A DNA stretch of 64,000 bases. It comes from Chitinophagaceae bacterium UBA1953 (lineage in GTDB: Bacteria > Bacteroidota > Bacteroidia > Chitinophagales > Chitinophagaceae). The notes beneath the pieces were generated by a model. That model had not been told where the DNA came from. It ran no database searches and was given only the letters and a program-made list of their open reading frames with translations. Both the position numbers and the translations under genes were made by a program. The DNA lies in contig DDEN01000061.1 of assembly GCA_002336115.1 (NCBI GenBank), forward strand, positions 64,823-128,822. The letters run 5' to 3'. Positions within the stretch are counted from its first letter, which is position 1. Every line of letters starts with the position of its first letter. Below are positions 17,220 to 26,023 of this stretch, piece by piece.

Positions 17220-17717
17220 TTAAACATCCGCTTCTTTGTATGAGAGAGTGAGTTGTTCAATACCTGTTTTAACTTTACGGTATTTAACACCTGCTTTATC
17301 GAGCATATTTTTTGAGGCTACAAAAGAATCGGTTCCGGCATATTTATCCGAAAGAAAAATTACTTCTGTAATACCCGACTGAATAATAGCTTTTGAACAT
17401 TCATTGCAAGGAAAAAGGGCCGTGTAAATTCTGCATCCATGTAAATCCATACCGATGTTGTTGAGAATTGCATTCAGTTCAGCATGGCATACGTACGGGT
17501 ATTTTGTTTCCAGAAAACTTCCTTGTTTAACCCAGGGAAACTCATCATCACTGCAGCCGGCGGGCAATCCATTGTACCCCGCACCAACTATTTTATTTTT
17601 CTGGTTTACAATACAGGCACCAACCTGTGTGGAAGGATCTTTACTTCGCCTGGCCGAAAGCAGTGCGATACCCATAAAATATTCATCCCAAGAAATGTAG
17701 TTTGTTCGTTTACTCAT
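17220..17717 (-). CDS. Deoxycytidylate (dCMP) deaminase family protein
   Basis: 165 residues. Zinc-dependent deaminase converting dCMP to dUMP, the precursor of dTMP. The zinc site is H78-A-E80 (YVCHAELNAI) and C104/C107 (LFPCNECSKAI); E80 is the proton shuttle. Preceding blocks YFMGIALLSARRSKDPSTQV and AGYNGLPAGC belong to the ComEB/dCMP-deaminase group rather than CMP or tRNA deaminases. First gene of a two-gene operon with kdsB. Confidence 0.92.
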   Translation of the reverse strand: MSKRTNYISWDEYFMGIALLSARRSKDPSTQVGACIVNQKNKIVGAGYNGLPAGCSDDEFPWVKQGSFLETKYPYVCHAELNAILNNIGMDLHGCRIYTALFPCNECSKAIIQSGITEVIFLSDKYAGTDSFVASKNMLDKAGVKYRKVKTGIEQLTLSYKEADV

Positions 17718-17810
17718 GTATCGTTTTGTTAACTGAATAAAGGTCGTTAGAAAAAAGAAACAAAAAGCAATAACAGAATTTAAGATTTGAACAATGCAAC
17801 TGACACCTTT

Positions 17811-18137
17811 TTATTTTTTCTTTCCTTTTACAAGTTGAAATGAATGATCAATCCATTCTTTAATTTGTTTAAAGGGAACAGTACCATCAACAATTATCGT
17901 GTTCCAGTGTTTTTTGTTCATGTGATAACCCGGAATTACGCATGGGTATTGTTCTCGCAGTTCAAGAGCAAGATCAGGATCGCACTTTACATTGAAACGA
18001 AGGGCTTCCGAATCAAGAGGTAATAACATAAACATTTTGTTCCCGATTTTGAAAACAATGTTATCCGGGCCAAAAGGAAAAGTTTCCTCTGCCCCCGGTT
18101 TGGATAAACAATATTCCCGAATTGCTTCTATGTGCAT
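17811..18137 (-). CDS. MmcQ/YjbR family protein
   Basis: 108 residues, CyaY-like alpha/beta fold, cytosolic; family sometimes described as DNA-binding, real function unknown. Visible signatures are IREYCLSKPGAEETFPFGPD, MFMLLPLD, LRFNVKCDPDLALELREQYP, GYHMNKKHWNTI and a basic C-terminus VKGKKK. Divergent from the lipoprotein gene at 18172, with only 34 bp between starts, so their promoters overlap the coding ends. Confidence 0.9.
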   Translation of the reverse strand: MHIEAIREYCLSKPGAEETFPFGPDNIVFKIGNKMFMLLPLDSEALRFNVKCDPDLALELREQYPCVIPGYHMNKKHWNTIIVDGTVPFKQIKEWIDHSFQLVKGKKK

Positions 18138-18171
18138 GCAGCGGTTTTTGTTTTTTGATGGTCATGAAGGT

Positions 18172-18630
18172 ATGAACAGGTTTTTAATTTCCATACTGGG
18201 CTTTACTTTTCTTCTGTTTTCCTGTCAGAAGCAGGATGAGAATAAGTTTGATTGCGGGCAAACACCTGCATGTGCTTATGAATGCATTGCTTTCTGGAGT
18301 TATTTTAATTTCACGATTGTTGATAAAAACACCGGCCAGGATTTGTTATTCGGCAGCAACCCAACACTTCTTCCATCAGATATTAAGCTGTTTGTAAAAA
18401 ACAACTCACCTTACAGTCAGATTAATCTGTACGCAGATAGCACACTGAAAGTTCTGCGTGCTTTTTCTGTAAATGATACAATGGCACTTCAGGTAAAAAA
18501 CGAAGCATTGCAATACATTGTTGTAAAAAATTATTGCAGCGATTGTTGTGGCAGAACTGCTGTTGATATTTTTCATGAAGGGCAAGTTCTGATTGCCGAT
18601 AAAAACAAAATAATCAGGATTAAAAGATAA
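18172..18630 (+). CDS. Small cysteine-rich lipoprotein, unknown function
   Basis: 152 residues from the ATG at 18172, preceded by a GAAGG ribosome-binding site; longer readings start inside the divergent mmcQ-like gene. Leader MNRFLISILGFTFLLFSC ends in a lipobox cysteine. Mature part: CGQTPACAYECIAFW near the start and NYCSDCCGRTAVDI near residue 122, with beta strands between, so disulfides are likely. No family recognised. Its stop lies 5 bp from the stop of the convergent aminotransferase gene. Confidence 0.75.
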   Translation: MNRFLISILGFTFLLFSCQKQDENKFDCGQTPACAYECIAFWSYFNFTIVDKNTGQDLLFGSNPTLLPSDIKLFVKNNSPYSQINLYADSTLKVLRAFSVNDTMALQVKNEALQYIVVKNYCSDCCGRTAVDIFHEGQVLIADKNKIIRIKR

Positions 18631-18635
18631 AACGG

Positions 18636-19892
18636 TTAACCTAATTTCATCAATGCTTCTTTCAGATTGCTTAAGAAAGCCGGAATATCTTCTTTGCGGC
18701 AGGCGCCAACGCTAAGCCTGTACCAAGGCGAATTTTTTTCTGCACCAAACGCATGGAATGGAACAATTGCAAGCTTGGCCTCTTCGAGTAAATAATCTGT
18801 TACCTCAGTTTGTGTTTGTAAAACAGATCCATCAGCTTTTTTCTTATGAACCAGATCAATTTTAATTGTAAGATAAATAGCACCCTGCGGGTCAATTACA
18901 TCAACGGCAAAACCTTCCTGCTTCAATTGATTAAAACCATTTGCAATGGCATGAAGCCTGTATTGAAGTTCACTTTTAAAACTGGTGAGGTATAGGTTAA
19001 TTGCATCTGTTTGCAAAAGATAATTTGCTGTTGCTTTCTGTTCTGCCATGGGAGCCCAGGCACCAATATGCGAAAGAATGGCTTTTAATTTTGAAATGAT
19101 TAATTCTGGTCCAAGCGACCACCCTACACGAACACCGGTTGCAGCAAAAGCTTTACTGATGCCATCAACAAACACTGTGTATTCTTTCATGGCGGGGCGC
19201 AATGAAACGGGATTATAATGCTCATTGTTGCCAAAGGTTAATGTCCAGTACATCTGGTCGAACAACACAAACAATTTCTTTTCGCCTTCCGCTCTTGATT
19301 GATTTTCTTCCAATACAAGATCACAAATATCTTCCAGCTCTTTTTTACTGAGCATTGTTCCTGTTGGATTTTGCGGTGTGCATAAACAAAGAAGCGATGC
19401 GCCTTTTACATGCGGTCTTATATTTTCAGCTACTGGCATAAACCTGTTTTCGGGTTTAGCTTCAATCACTGTGTGAATACCTTCGTTAAAATGTGTATAG
19501 TGATTGTTGTTCCATGATGGCACAGCATAAATTACTTTGTCGCCTTTATCAACAATAGCACGGAAAATGGAATAGATTAGCGGACGGCCACCTGATGCAA
19601 CCTGTATTTCATTCACACCGTAATAAATTCCTTCTCTTTCTTTAATAAAGGCTGAAATACTTTGCCTCAGCTCCAGTATACCTTCGGCTGCAGGATAAGT
19701 TGTATAACGATGTTGATAAGCATCAAGGATTTCTTTTTCCAGTTCGGCCGGAATGGGAAAAATATTGCTGTCAAAATCGCCAATCGTAAAGTTGTAAATA
19801 TGCTCTCCCTGCCTGATGCGTTCTTTAATCTGGTTACCGAGTTTTACAATTTCTGAACCGATCAATGTTTCGGAAAGATGGGATAATTTCAT
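18636..19892 (-). CDS. PLP-dependent aminotransferase, class I/II (aspartate aminotransferase-like)
   Basis: 418 residues, cytosolic fold-type I transaminase. Blocks: YNFTIGDFDSNIFPIP near residue 33, YPAAEGILELRQSI, VASGGRPLIYSIFRAIVDKG, CTPQNPTGTM, FVLFDQMYWTL, and VDGISKAFAATGVRVGW, in which the lysine (about residue 247) should bind PLP. The C-terminus ends with WYRLSVGACRKEDI, where the arginine binds the substrate carboxylate. Substrate not deducible. Monocistronic, between a convergent lipoprotein gene and a co-directional protease gene. Confidence 0.9.
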   Translation of the reverse strand: MKLSHLSETLIGSEIVKLGNQIKERIRQGEHIYNFTIGDFDSNIFPIPAELEKEILDAYQHRYTTYPAAEGILELRQSISAFIKEREGIYYGVNEIQVASGGRPLIYSIFRAIVDKGDKVIYAVPSWNNNHYTHFNEGIHTVIEAKPENRFMPVAENIRPHVKGASLLCLCTPQNPTGTMLSKKELEDICDLVLEENQSRAEGEKKLFVLFDQMYWTLTFGNNEHYNPVSLRPAMKEYTVFVDGISKAFAATGVRVGWSLGPELIISKLKAILSHIGAWAPMAEQKATANYLLQTDAINLYLTSFKSELQYRLHAIANGFNQLKQEGFAVDVIDPQGAIYLTIKIDLVHKKKADGSVLQTQTEVTDYLLEEAKLAIVPFHAFGAEKNSPWYRLSVGACRKEDIPAFLSNLKEALMKLG

Positions 19893-19914
19893 GCGGAAGT
19901 CTTTTAAGGAACCG

Positions 19915-19922
19915 CAAAGTTA
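19915..19922 (-). promoter_or_regulatory. -7 promoter element of the aminotransferase gene
   Basis: TAACTTTG read on the minus strand, 22 bp upstream of the ATG at 19892, fits TAnnTTTG. No TTG was found at the usual distance. Confidence 0.4.
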
Positions 19923-19957
19923 GTTGTTATGATATGGCCGGGTTAAAATGTGTGGAA

Positions 19958-21061
19958 TTATTCTTCTATTCTTTCTGCACAACCAAATTCACTTTTTAAA
20001 ACATCATCGTAGCTATCTGCTTTTAGAAAAAGATTACGGAAAATTTCAACACCTGCATCTTCTGTTAAATCAAGATCATAAAGGATACGGCTTAATACAA
20101 TATTCTGGTTCACGCAACTCAGCACCAAGCCATTGCTTTTGTAGTTTTCCTCAAGCAGATATTTATATAATGATTTAATTTTTGTTGCATCGGCAGGTAA
20201 CAGGCACAGGTATGCATCGCTTGCAATAAAATAGTTTTCAGGATTGTAGCGGATTATAATTTTTGCGCTGCCTTCTTTCACGCTCCAGATATTTGCGCCT
20301 TCTCTTGCAAGCTTAATGTCTTTACCCAGTTTGCGTAAAATATTTTCAATGGTTTTTGCCACACCAACCGGTTCATATTCTTCGGCGGGAAGTTCCGGTA
20401 ATTTAATTTCACTACCGCATGATGGACAATATTTACCACCATCCAAATTTTCCGGCAACACAAGGAAATCACAGGCATGACAACGGGCTGAGGGTTGCCC
20501 TTTGTGTGGTGCATAAACTTCAAGAGCTGTCCGCAGGTAATTTTCCGGCAATGCAAAACCAAGATTATCACCACCACGTATAATAAATGTATTTACACCA
20601 ATCACTTCGCCACTCATATTCACCAGCGGGCCGCCGCTATTACCTGGATTAATGGCTGCATCAATCTGGATGTATTTTAATCCTTCCCGAACACGATCCA
20701 CTTTTGAAATTACGCCTTGTGTAGCTGTATAATTTAAACCGTAGGGATGACCAATGGCAATCACAGGATCACCATCTTTCAAACGTGCATATTCTCCCAA
20801 ATGAATTTCGGGTAAAGAAACGGAAGGAGGTTGCAGAAAAGCAAGATCATGTTTACGATCGGTGTACCACACACGGCTCAGCATTTTGTCAAACTGTTTA
20901 CCGGCAATAGTTACTTCAGCATTTCCTTCCACTACATGATTGTTGGTTACAATCAGGTCGTATTGCTTCAGGTAAAAACCGGTACCAGTGCCCGTTTGTG
21001 TGGCAATTTGTATAATGGCATCTTTATAATCGTCAACAATCTGTTGTGCTGATATCATCAT
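19958..21061 (-). CDS. Cytosolic HtrA-type serine protease with zinc ribbon and YbjN-like C-terminal domain
   Basis: 367 residues. The N-terminal half is a trypsin-like S1C protease with an apparently intact triad: H42 (VTNNHVVEG), D72 (KHDLAFLQ), S142 (INPGNSGGPLVN). There is no signal peptide or membrane segment, unlike DegP/DegS, so it should be cytosolic. Instead of PDZ domains, residues 194-215 form a zinc ribbon (C194-x2-C197, C212-x2-C215), and 230-350 resembles the YbjN/type III chaperone-like fold (VAKTIENILRKLG, IIRYNPENYFIASDAYLCLL). It follows, by 5 bp, a gene whose N-terminal half also looks YbjN-like. The substrate is unknown; the zinc ribbon and chaperone-like domain may present substrates. 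Catalysis is inferred from the triad. Confidence 0.85.
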   Translation of the reverse strand: MMISAQQIVDDYKDAIIQIATQTGTGTGFYLKQYDLIVTNNHVVEGNAEVTIAGKQFDKMLSRVWYTDRKHDLAFLQPPSVSLPEIHLGEYARLKDGDPVIAIGHPYGLNYTATQGVISKVDRVREGLKYIQIDAAINPGNSGGPLVNMSGEVIGVNTFIIRGGDNLGFALPENYLRTALEVYAPHKGQPSARCHACDFLVLPENLDGGKYCPSCGSEIKLPELPAEEYEPVGVAKTIENILRKLGKDIKLAREGANIWSVKEGSAKIIIRYNPENYFIASDAYLCLLPADATKIKSLYKYLLEENYKSNGLVLSCVNQNIVLSRILYDLDLTEDAGVEIFRNLFLKADSYDDVLKSEFGCAERIEE

Positions 21062-21066
21062 AACGT

Positions 21067-22392
21067 TTATTTGCTTTCAGTATTAACAAATTCCACTTCT
21101 GAGGTAAATGAATGGGTAAAGCTCAGCAATGAATCATATTTCAGGTTTTCTGTTTTAAACCCGATCTGTGGAAACTTTTCTTTCCATTCGTTGATGATTG
21201 CGTTAATCTTTTCTTCAATCAATCCCACTTTAAATTCCGGTATTTTACTGTTATAGAATTCTGTTGAAAAACCAAGTTCCTTAAAAAAATCAGCATAGAG
21301 TACCATCATCATCAACAGATACAAATCTGTAATAGGTTTTGGTAAACTGAAATTATACTGGCAATAACCTAAACCATATTCGCTGACCTGTTGAGCAATG
21401 GCAGCATAATCATTATCCCTGTACCAGATCATATTCTGGTTGGCTCCGTAAATTGTATCTGAAATGGTTTTCTGTACCTGCGGCATGGTTATGGCAAAAG
21501 TGTGCTTGCTGCGGAAGAGAAAAGGAAATACATCTTCTCTTGTTTTTTCCAGTACTTTCCTGAACGCAGCAATCATAGCTTTGTTTTTTTCGGGAATTGG
21601 TTTTTCATCTTTCAAAAAGTAAATGGTTACAATATCTTCAAGCTCATACAGCAGTTTACTTTCCGGAACAATTAAAAAGTCAATGCGGTAAGCAAGGTTC
21701 AGTAACAGGTGTGCAATACCGCCGCTCATTTTTTCGGCATCTAATGGTTCTATTATCTGAAGCGTTTCCCGTATCCACAGCATCAGGTATTTATACTTTA
21801 CTTCTTTTTCCTCTTTCGGGATTGCTTCCAGGTGTTCTGTATCTATGCTTTGCAAAGAGGAGAAATCCTGTAGCAAAAGATCGTCTTGCTTGTCTCCCTT
21901 AGTGGCAAGCTCTTTTAAAGCATAGTAAAGTTTATTTGGGTTTGCTGTTTCAATATCGGTATCAAAACGCATACAAAGCCTGTCGCTTTCCAATGCAAAG
22001 CGGCTATAGTAAAGATTGAAATTGTGTTCGAGTAAACGGCGCATTACAGGAACTGAAGGAACCGTCATTTTTGCCAGAGCCACTTCGGCAGAAAGATTTT
22101 CGGTATTGTAACGGCCACGTACAACTTTGCTTCCCTGGAAAAAACTGAATTCGTTATCGGCTGCTGTTTTTGAAAGTAGCACATTCTGTTGCGAATCGTC
22201 ACGCAGGTATTCAAAAAACGCAGTAATGCTTTCGTGGTATTTTTTTTCTTTAAACAGGTTGTCGGCATCGGTCCACCGTTTTGTTTTCTGTACCGTTTTG
22301 TTGTTGTCGCTGTAACGGCCAAAACTTACCTCGGTTACTTCTGCTTCGGGCGAAGTTTTCTTTTTTCCCCAGCCAAATAATTTGTTGAGCAT
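21067..22392 (-). CDS. YbjN-like protein of unknown function, partner of the cytosolic HtrA-type protease
   Basis: 441 residues, no signal peptide, acidic and helical. Residues about 80-190 (SVPVMRRLLEHNFNLYYSRF, then RLCMRFDTDIE, ALKELATKGDKQDDLLL) follow the YbjN/type III chaperone-like pattern of leucine-rich helix, beta sheet and second helix. The remaining 250 residues are predicted all-helical with no recognised family. A basic N-terminus (WGKKKTSPEAE) may contact membrane or nucleic acid. It is the first gene of a two-gene operon, its stop 5 bp before the protease start, so the two proteins probably act together. Confidence 0.8.
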   Translation of the reverse strand: MLNKLFGWGKKKTSPEAEVTEVSFGRYSDNNKTVQKTKRWTDADNLFKEKKYHESITAFFEYLRDDSQQNVLLSKTAADNEFSFFQGSKVVRGRYNTENLSAEVALAKMTVPSVPVMRRLLEHNFNLYYSRFALESDRLCMRFDTDIETANPNKLYYALKELATKGDKQDDLLLQDFSSLQSIDTEHLEAIPKEEKEVKYKYLMLWIRETLQIIEPLDAEKMSGGIAHLLLNLAYRIDFLIVPESKLLYELEDIVTIYFLKDEKPIPEKNKAMIAAFRKVLEKTREDVFPFLFRSKHTFAITMPQVQKTISDTIYGANQNMIWYRDNDYAAIAQQVSEYGLGYCQYNFSLPKPITDLYLLMMMVLYADFFKELGFSTEFYNSKIPEFKVGLIEEKINAIINEWKEKFPQIGFKTENLKYDSLLSFTHSFTSEVEFVNTESK

Positions 22393-22519
22393 CTCAAATT
22401 CATTGATAGGTGAAAGTACAAAAGCTTTCCAAACGAAATTGGTAATTTAACCCTTATCTTGCACCCGGAAGATTGTAATAATTTGTTATCTTCCAGTCAT
22501 TAATAAACCGAACTGTTTT

Positions 22520-23635
22520 ATGAAGTTTATCGTTTCTTCTTCGGCATTACTGAAACAACTGCAGCAGATCAACGGTGTAATCAATGCAAACACCGTGTTG
22601 CCCATCCTTGAAGATTTCTTGTTTGAAATTAACAAGAACAAACTCACCGTAGTAGCTACAGACCTTGAAACCGTGATGAAGGTTCACATGGAAATTGAAG
22701 CCAAGGACAACGGCCGAGTTTGTATCCCGGCGAGAATTCTGATGGACACGTTGAAAAACCTGCCCGATCAGCCCCTTACTTTCAATATTGATAAAAACTT
22801 TGGTATTGAAATTACCAGCGATAATGGTAAGTACAAGGTTATGGGAGAAAATCCTGATAACTTTCCTAAAGAACCCGTTGCCGACGATACAACAAATTTC
22901 AGCACCACATCATCAGCGCTTGTTACAGCTATCAACAAAACCTTGTTTGCTGTAAGTAATGATGATCTGCGCCCTGCAATGACCGGCGTATTCTTTGAAC
23001 TTGATAAAAAGGGATTAACCTTTGTTGCAACGGATGCTCACCGCCTGGTTCGTTATAAGCGTACAGATGTGAGCTGCCCTAAAAACGAAAGTTTTATTGT
23101 GCCTAAAAAGCCATTAAACTTATTAAAGACTGCCTTACCTGATAAAGACGACGAGATTACACTTTCATATAACAGCAACCACCTGTTTGTTGTACACGGT
23201 ACAACCGAACTGGTGTGTCGTTTAATTGATGCACGTTTCCCCGATTATAAAGTGGTGATTCCTGCCGATAATCCTTACAGTTTAATTGCCTCTCGTAACG
23301 AACTCGCAGGAGCTTTGCGTCGTGTGAGTGTGTTCAGTAATAAAAGCACCAATCAGGTTGTGTTAAGTATTGGCGGAAGCCAGTTGCAACTGGCAGCGCA
23401 GGATGTTGATTTTAGCTTTGAGGGTAACGAACGCATGAATTGCCAGTACAACGGGGAAGATATGCAGATTGCGTTTAATGCAAAATTCCTGGTTGAAATG
23501 CTAAATGCTGTTGAAACAGAAGAAGTGAAATTAGAATTAAGTACTCCAACCAAAGCCGGTTTAATTAAACCAACCGAGCAAAACGAAGGAGAAGATGTGC
23601 TGATGCTGGTAATGCCGCTGATGCTTAACCAGTAA
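22520..23635 (+). CDS. dnaN: DNA polymerase III beta subunit (sliding clamp)
   Basis: 371 residues, the usual length for Bacteroidota. Dimeric ring that tethers DNA polymerase III to DNA. Three repeated clamp domains (about 1-120, 128-248, 250-371): KFIVSSSALLKQLQQINGVI, GFFELDKKGLTFVATDAHRL-type block reading FVATDAHRLVRYKR, FPDYKVVIPADNP, and the C-terminal VLMLVMPLMLNQ, which forms part of the partner-binding pocket. Start ATG at 22520. Not beside dnaA, as is common in this phylum. Ends at a clear terminator. Confidence 0.96.
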   Translation: MKFIVSSSALLKQLQQINGVINANTVLPILEDFLFEINKNKLTVVATDLETVMKVHMEIEAKDNGRVCIPARILMDTLKNLPDQPLTFNIDKNFGIEITSDNGKYKVMGENPDNFPKEPVADDTTNFSTTSSALVTAINKTLFAVSNDDLRPAMTGVFFELDKKGLTFVATDAHRLVRYKRTDVSCPKNESFIVPKKPLNLLKTALPDKDDEITLSYNSNHLFVVHGTTELVCRLIDARFPDYKVVIPADNPYSLIASRNELAGALRRVSVFSNKSTNQVVLSIGGSQLQLAAQDVDFSFEGNERMNCQYNGEDMQIAFNAKFLVEMLNAVETEEVKLELSTPTKAGLIKPTEQNEGEDVLMLVMPLMLNQ

Positions 23636-23677
23636 TAGTTCTGCAAAAAAAGAGCAAACCAATACTCGCTGATATAG

Positions 23678-23705
23678 TCCCGCTTGAAAGAGCGGGATTT
23701 TTTTG
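23678..23705 (+). terminator. Intrinsic terminator of dnaN
   Basis: TCCCGCT (23678-23684) pairs with AGCGGGA (23691-23697) across a 6-nt loop and is followed by an 8-T run; 42 bp past the dnaN stop. Confidence 0.9.
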
Positions 23706-23745
23706 TCCTTTCATGGTTTAAAATGCTTACTCGTTTATAATTTAA

Positions 23746-24225
23746 TTACATAACGGGAACCCCTATTTGTTCAAATTGTGAAACAATGGCATCCAGTGTT
23801 TGCTCTGTGAAACCGTCTTCTTTCATGTCAACTTTAAACACTTCTTTTTTATCCTTCTTGACATAAAGCGTGTAAATTTTAGCTCGAAAGAATGTCTTTT
23901 TGGATGGAAACTTTTTATCCTTTTCAACAAACATGTTATCAAAGGGCGTTTTCATTTTTTTTAGTTTAGTGAAGTATCCTTTTGAGTAAAAATGGAGATA
24001 TTTTTTTTCTGTATCATAACCAATCTCAACCAGTATTCTTTTTTGTAATAATTCTGTTGTTTTCACTAAAATAAAGAGCAGGATAAAAAAAGTTTGATCT
24101 TTTGCTTTTTCAGGAAAAAAGAGCGAAAGCGAAAAGACCAATAGCAGTAAGATATTGATAAACGAAATAAGCTCATCAACAAAAACGTCATAAGTTAAAG
24201 GCTTAGATGTGCGGAATATTATCAT
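23746..24225 (-). CDS. Small membrane protein with PH-like cytosolic part, unknown function
   Basis: 159 residues. Two hydrophobic segments at about 16-35 (FINILLLLVFSLSLFF) and 45-58, then a strongly basic soluble part with beta strands (KKYLHFYSKGYFTKLKKM, KIYTLYVKKDKKEVFKVDM) and a C-terminal helix. The layout resembles bacterial PH-domain membrane proteins but the match is loose. Monocistronic, in the opposite direction to both neighbours. Confidence 0.65.
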   Translation of the reverse strand: MIIFRTSKPLTYDVFVDELISFINILLLLVFSLSLFFPEKAKDQTFFILLFILVKTTELLQKRILVEIGYDTEKKYLHFYSKGYFTKLKKMKTPFDNMFVEKDKKFPSKKTFFRAKIYTLYVKKDKKEVFKVDMKEDGFTEQTLDAIVSQFEQIGVPVM

Positions 24226-24315
24226 GGTTATTAAGTGGATGGAAAGTTACCGAAAACAATCTTGTTATATTTATGCATTTTTAGCTAAAGAAATCTTTTA
24301 TCGTACCTTCCCTGT

Positions 24316-24738
24316 ATGGCTTTTGTAAAAATTTACACTTTCGATAATTACATTGATGCACAGCTACGTCTTGCACAACTCAAAAGCGAAGATATTAACT
24401 GCTGGCTGCAGGACGAAAACACGGTTACTATCGATCCAATCATCAGCAATGCCATTGGCGGCATTAAGTTAATGGTTCATGAATCACAAAAAGAACAGGC
24501 AACAGAACTGCTTCGTACCATCATTAACAAGGAAAAGGAAAACAGGGCTTGCCCAAAATGCCAATCGCTGAACGTAGAATATATTGTAACTAACCGAAAG
24601 CCATCTAACTGGCTCTCTGCATTTTTCGGCTATTTGCTTGGAGGTTATGCTCTGGGTATTACAAAAGTGTACCATTGTTTTAATTGCGGACACGAGTTTA
24701 ATCTGGAAGATATGCCCGGGCAGGAAACCAAGAGTTAG
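24316..24738 (+). CDS. DUF2007-type putative signal-transducing protein with zinc ribbon
   Basis: 140 residues. Residues 1-70 match the DUF2007 domain (KIYTFDNYIDAQLRLAQLKS, then GIKLMVHESQKEQATELLR), a ferredoxin-like fold related to PII-type proteins. A C-terminal zinc ribbon follows: CPKC near residue 80 and CFNC near residue 125, with a hydrophobic insert (WLSAFFGYLLGGYALGI) between the knuckles that may touch the membrane. Function unknown in the family. Confidence 0.85.
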   Translation: MAFVKIYTFDNYIDAQLRLAQLKSEDINCWLQDENTVTIDPIISNAIGGIKLMVHESQKEQATELLRTIINKEKENRACPKCQSLNVEYIVTNRKPSNWLSAFFGYLLGGYALGITKVYHCFNCGHEFNLEDMPGQETKS

Positions 24739-24831
24739 CATCACACAAATTATTTTCATCTACGTTATTTTGAACTCTTTGTTCCTTGGCGTGAAACCAA
24801 AATCTTACTATCTTTTGCTAAATAACCAGCC

Positions 24832-25653
24832 ATGTGGAACGAACTGCTTGCTCATTTTCAAACCCTTGAACAGCGGCCGCTTGAGCGCTTAGCCATTCTT
24901 GTTGGCGGAATGCTTTTTTTCTGGATACTTGAAGGCGCAGTGCCACTTTTTCCTTTACAGTATAACAAATCAAAGCTCCGGCATGCAGGAGTAAATTTTG
25001 TTTTCACCATTCTTCATCTCATCATACACACTTTTATTGCTATTTTAATTGTGCAGCTCAGCGACTGGTGTTTGCATTATCGCTTTGGGTGGGTTTACTG
25101 GACAAATGCTGATATTCTGTTTTCAATAGTTATTGGTGTACTTGCTCTTGATTTCAGTAGCTGGCTTGTACATTTCATTATGCACAAAGTGCCTTTTTTG
25201 TGGCGGTTTCATCTTATACATCACAGCGACAGAAAAGTTGACGTTACAACCGGGCTGCGCCATCATCCAGGCGACAGCATTTTGCGTGGAATATTTTTTC
25301 TGCTGTTTATTTTTATATCAGGAGCACCTATGTACAGTGTTATGATTTATCAAACACTGGTTGTTTTGGCAACAGCATTTACACACGCCAATATTTCATT
25401 GCCAAAACCTGTTGATAGAATATTAAGCTGTTTTCTTGTTTCGCCCAATATGCACAAAGTTCATCATCATTGGAAACAGCCTTATACCGATAGTAATTAT
25501 GGTGCAGTGTTTTCTATATGGGATCGATTGCTCGGAACTTTCACGAAACTGGATGTTGATAAACTGCGTTACGGAATTGACAAACATTTTCCGGAAGAAA
25601 AAGATGAAGATTTATTGTTGCTGCTGAAGAAACCGTTTAGCAAACCAGATTGA
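24832..25653 (+). CDS. Sterol desaturase / fatty-acid hydroxylase family membrane protein
   Basis: 273 residues. Integral membrane di-iron enzyme family. Four hydrophobic spans (about 20-40, 55-78, 92-112, 150-190) and the three histidine clusters of the superfamily: HFIMH near residue 112, HLIHHSD near residue 127 (with RHHPGD after), and HKVHHHW near residue 208. The natural substrate (carotenoid, sphingolipid or other lipid) cannot be told. Preceded by a 93-bp gap after the DUF2007 gene on the same strand. Confidence 0.92.
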   Translation: MWNELLAHFQTLEQRPLERLAILVGGMLFFWILEGAVPLFPLQYNKSKLRHAGVNFVFTILHLIIHTFIAILIVQLSDWCLHYRFGWVYWTNADILFSIVIGVLALDFSSWLVHFIMHKVPFLWRFHLIHHSDRKVDVTTGLRHHPGDSILRGIFFLLFIFISGAPMYSVMIYQTLVVLATAFTHANISLPKPVDRILSCFLVSPNMHKVHHHWKQPYTDSNYGAVFSIWDRLLGTFTKLDVDKLRYGIDKHFPEEKDEDLLLLLKKPFSKPD

Positions 25654-25662
25654 TTACTGTAC

Positions 25663-25962
25663 TTATTTGATAAATTTAAACACGAGCAGGAAAATGATTA
25701 CTACAATCCCCACCAGTGATGCAAGAAATAAGATATCGGCAATTGTTTCATATTTTTTCTCTTTCGATTCTTTTTTACTACGGATAGAAAGAAAGGAGAA
25801 AAAGCAAGAAAAGGAAAGCAAAAGAGCAATTAGTGATGTAAACTCATCAATTATGCTTGTCTGCGATGTATTTGTAACATGAAAAGCTGTAATTACAAAC
25901 AGGCAAAATCCAAGCAGATTTGCGGCGGTATTTAAAATATGTTGCGAAGTATTGTTGGCCAT
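25663..25962 (-). CDS. Small membrane protein, three predicted helices
   Basis: 99 residues from the ATG at 25962 (a GTG two codons upstream is possible). Hydrophobic stretches at about 13-29, 40-60 and 75-97, with a lysine/glutamate-rich loop (SKKESKEKKYE) between the second and third. No family recognised. Its stop is 9 bp from that of the convergent hydroxylase gene. Confidence 0.6.
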   Translation of the reverse strand: MANNTSQHILNTAANLLGFCLFVITAFHVTNTSQTSIIDEFTSLIALLLSFSCFFSFLSIRSKKESKEKKYETIADILFLASLVGIVVIIFLLVFKFIK

Positions 25963-26023
25963 AAACACTTGCTCAAATTTAGTTTCAGCATCTTTTACTG
26001 TTTGTTAAAAATATTATAGTAAG

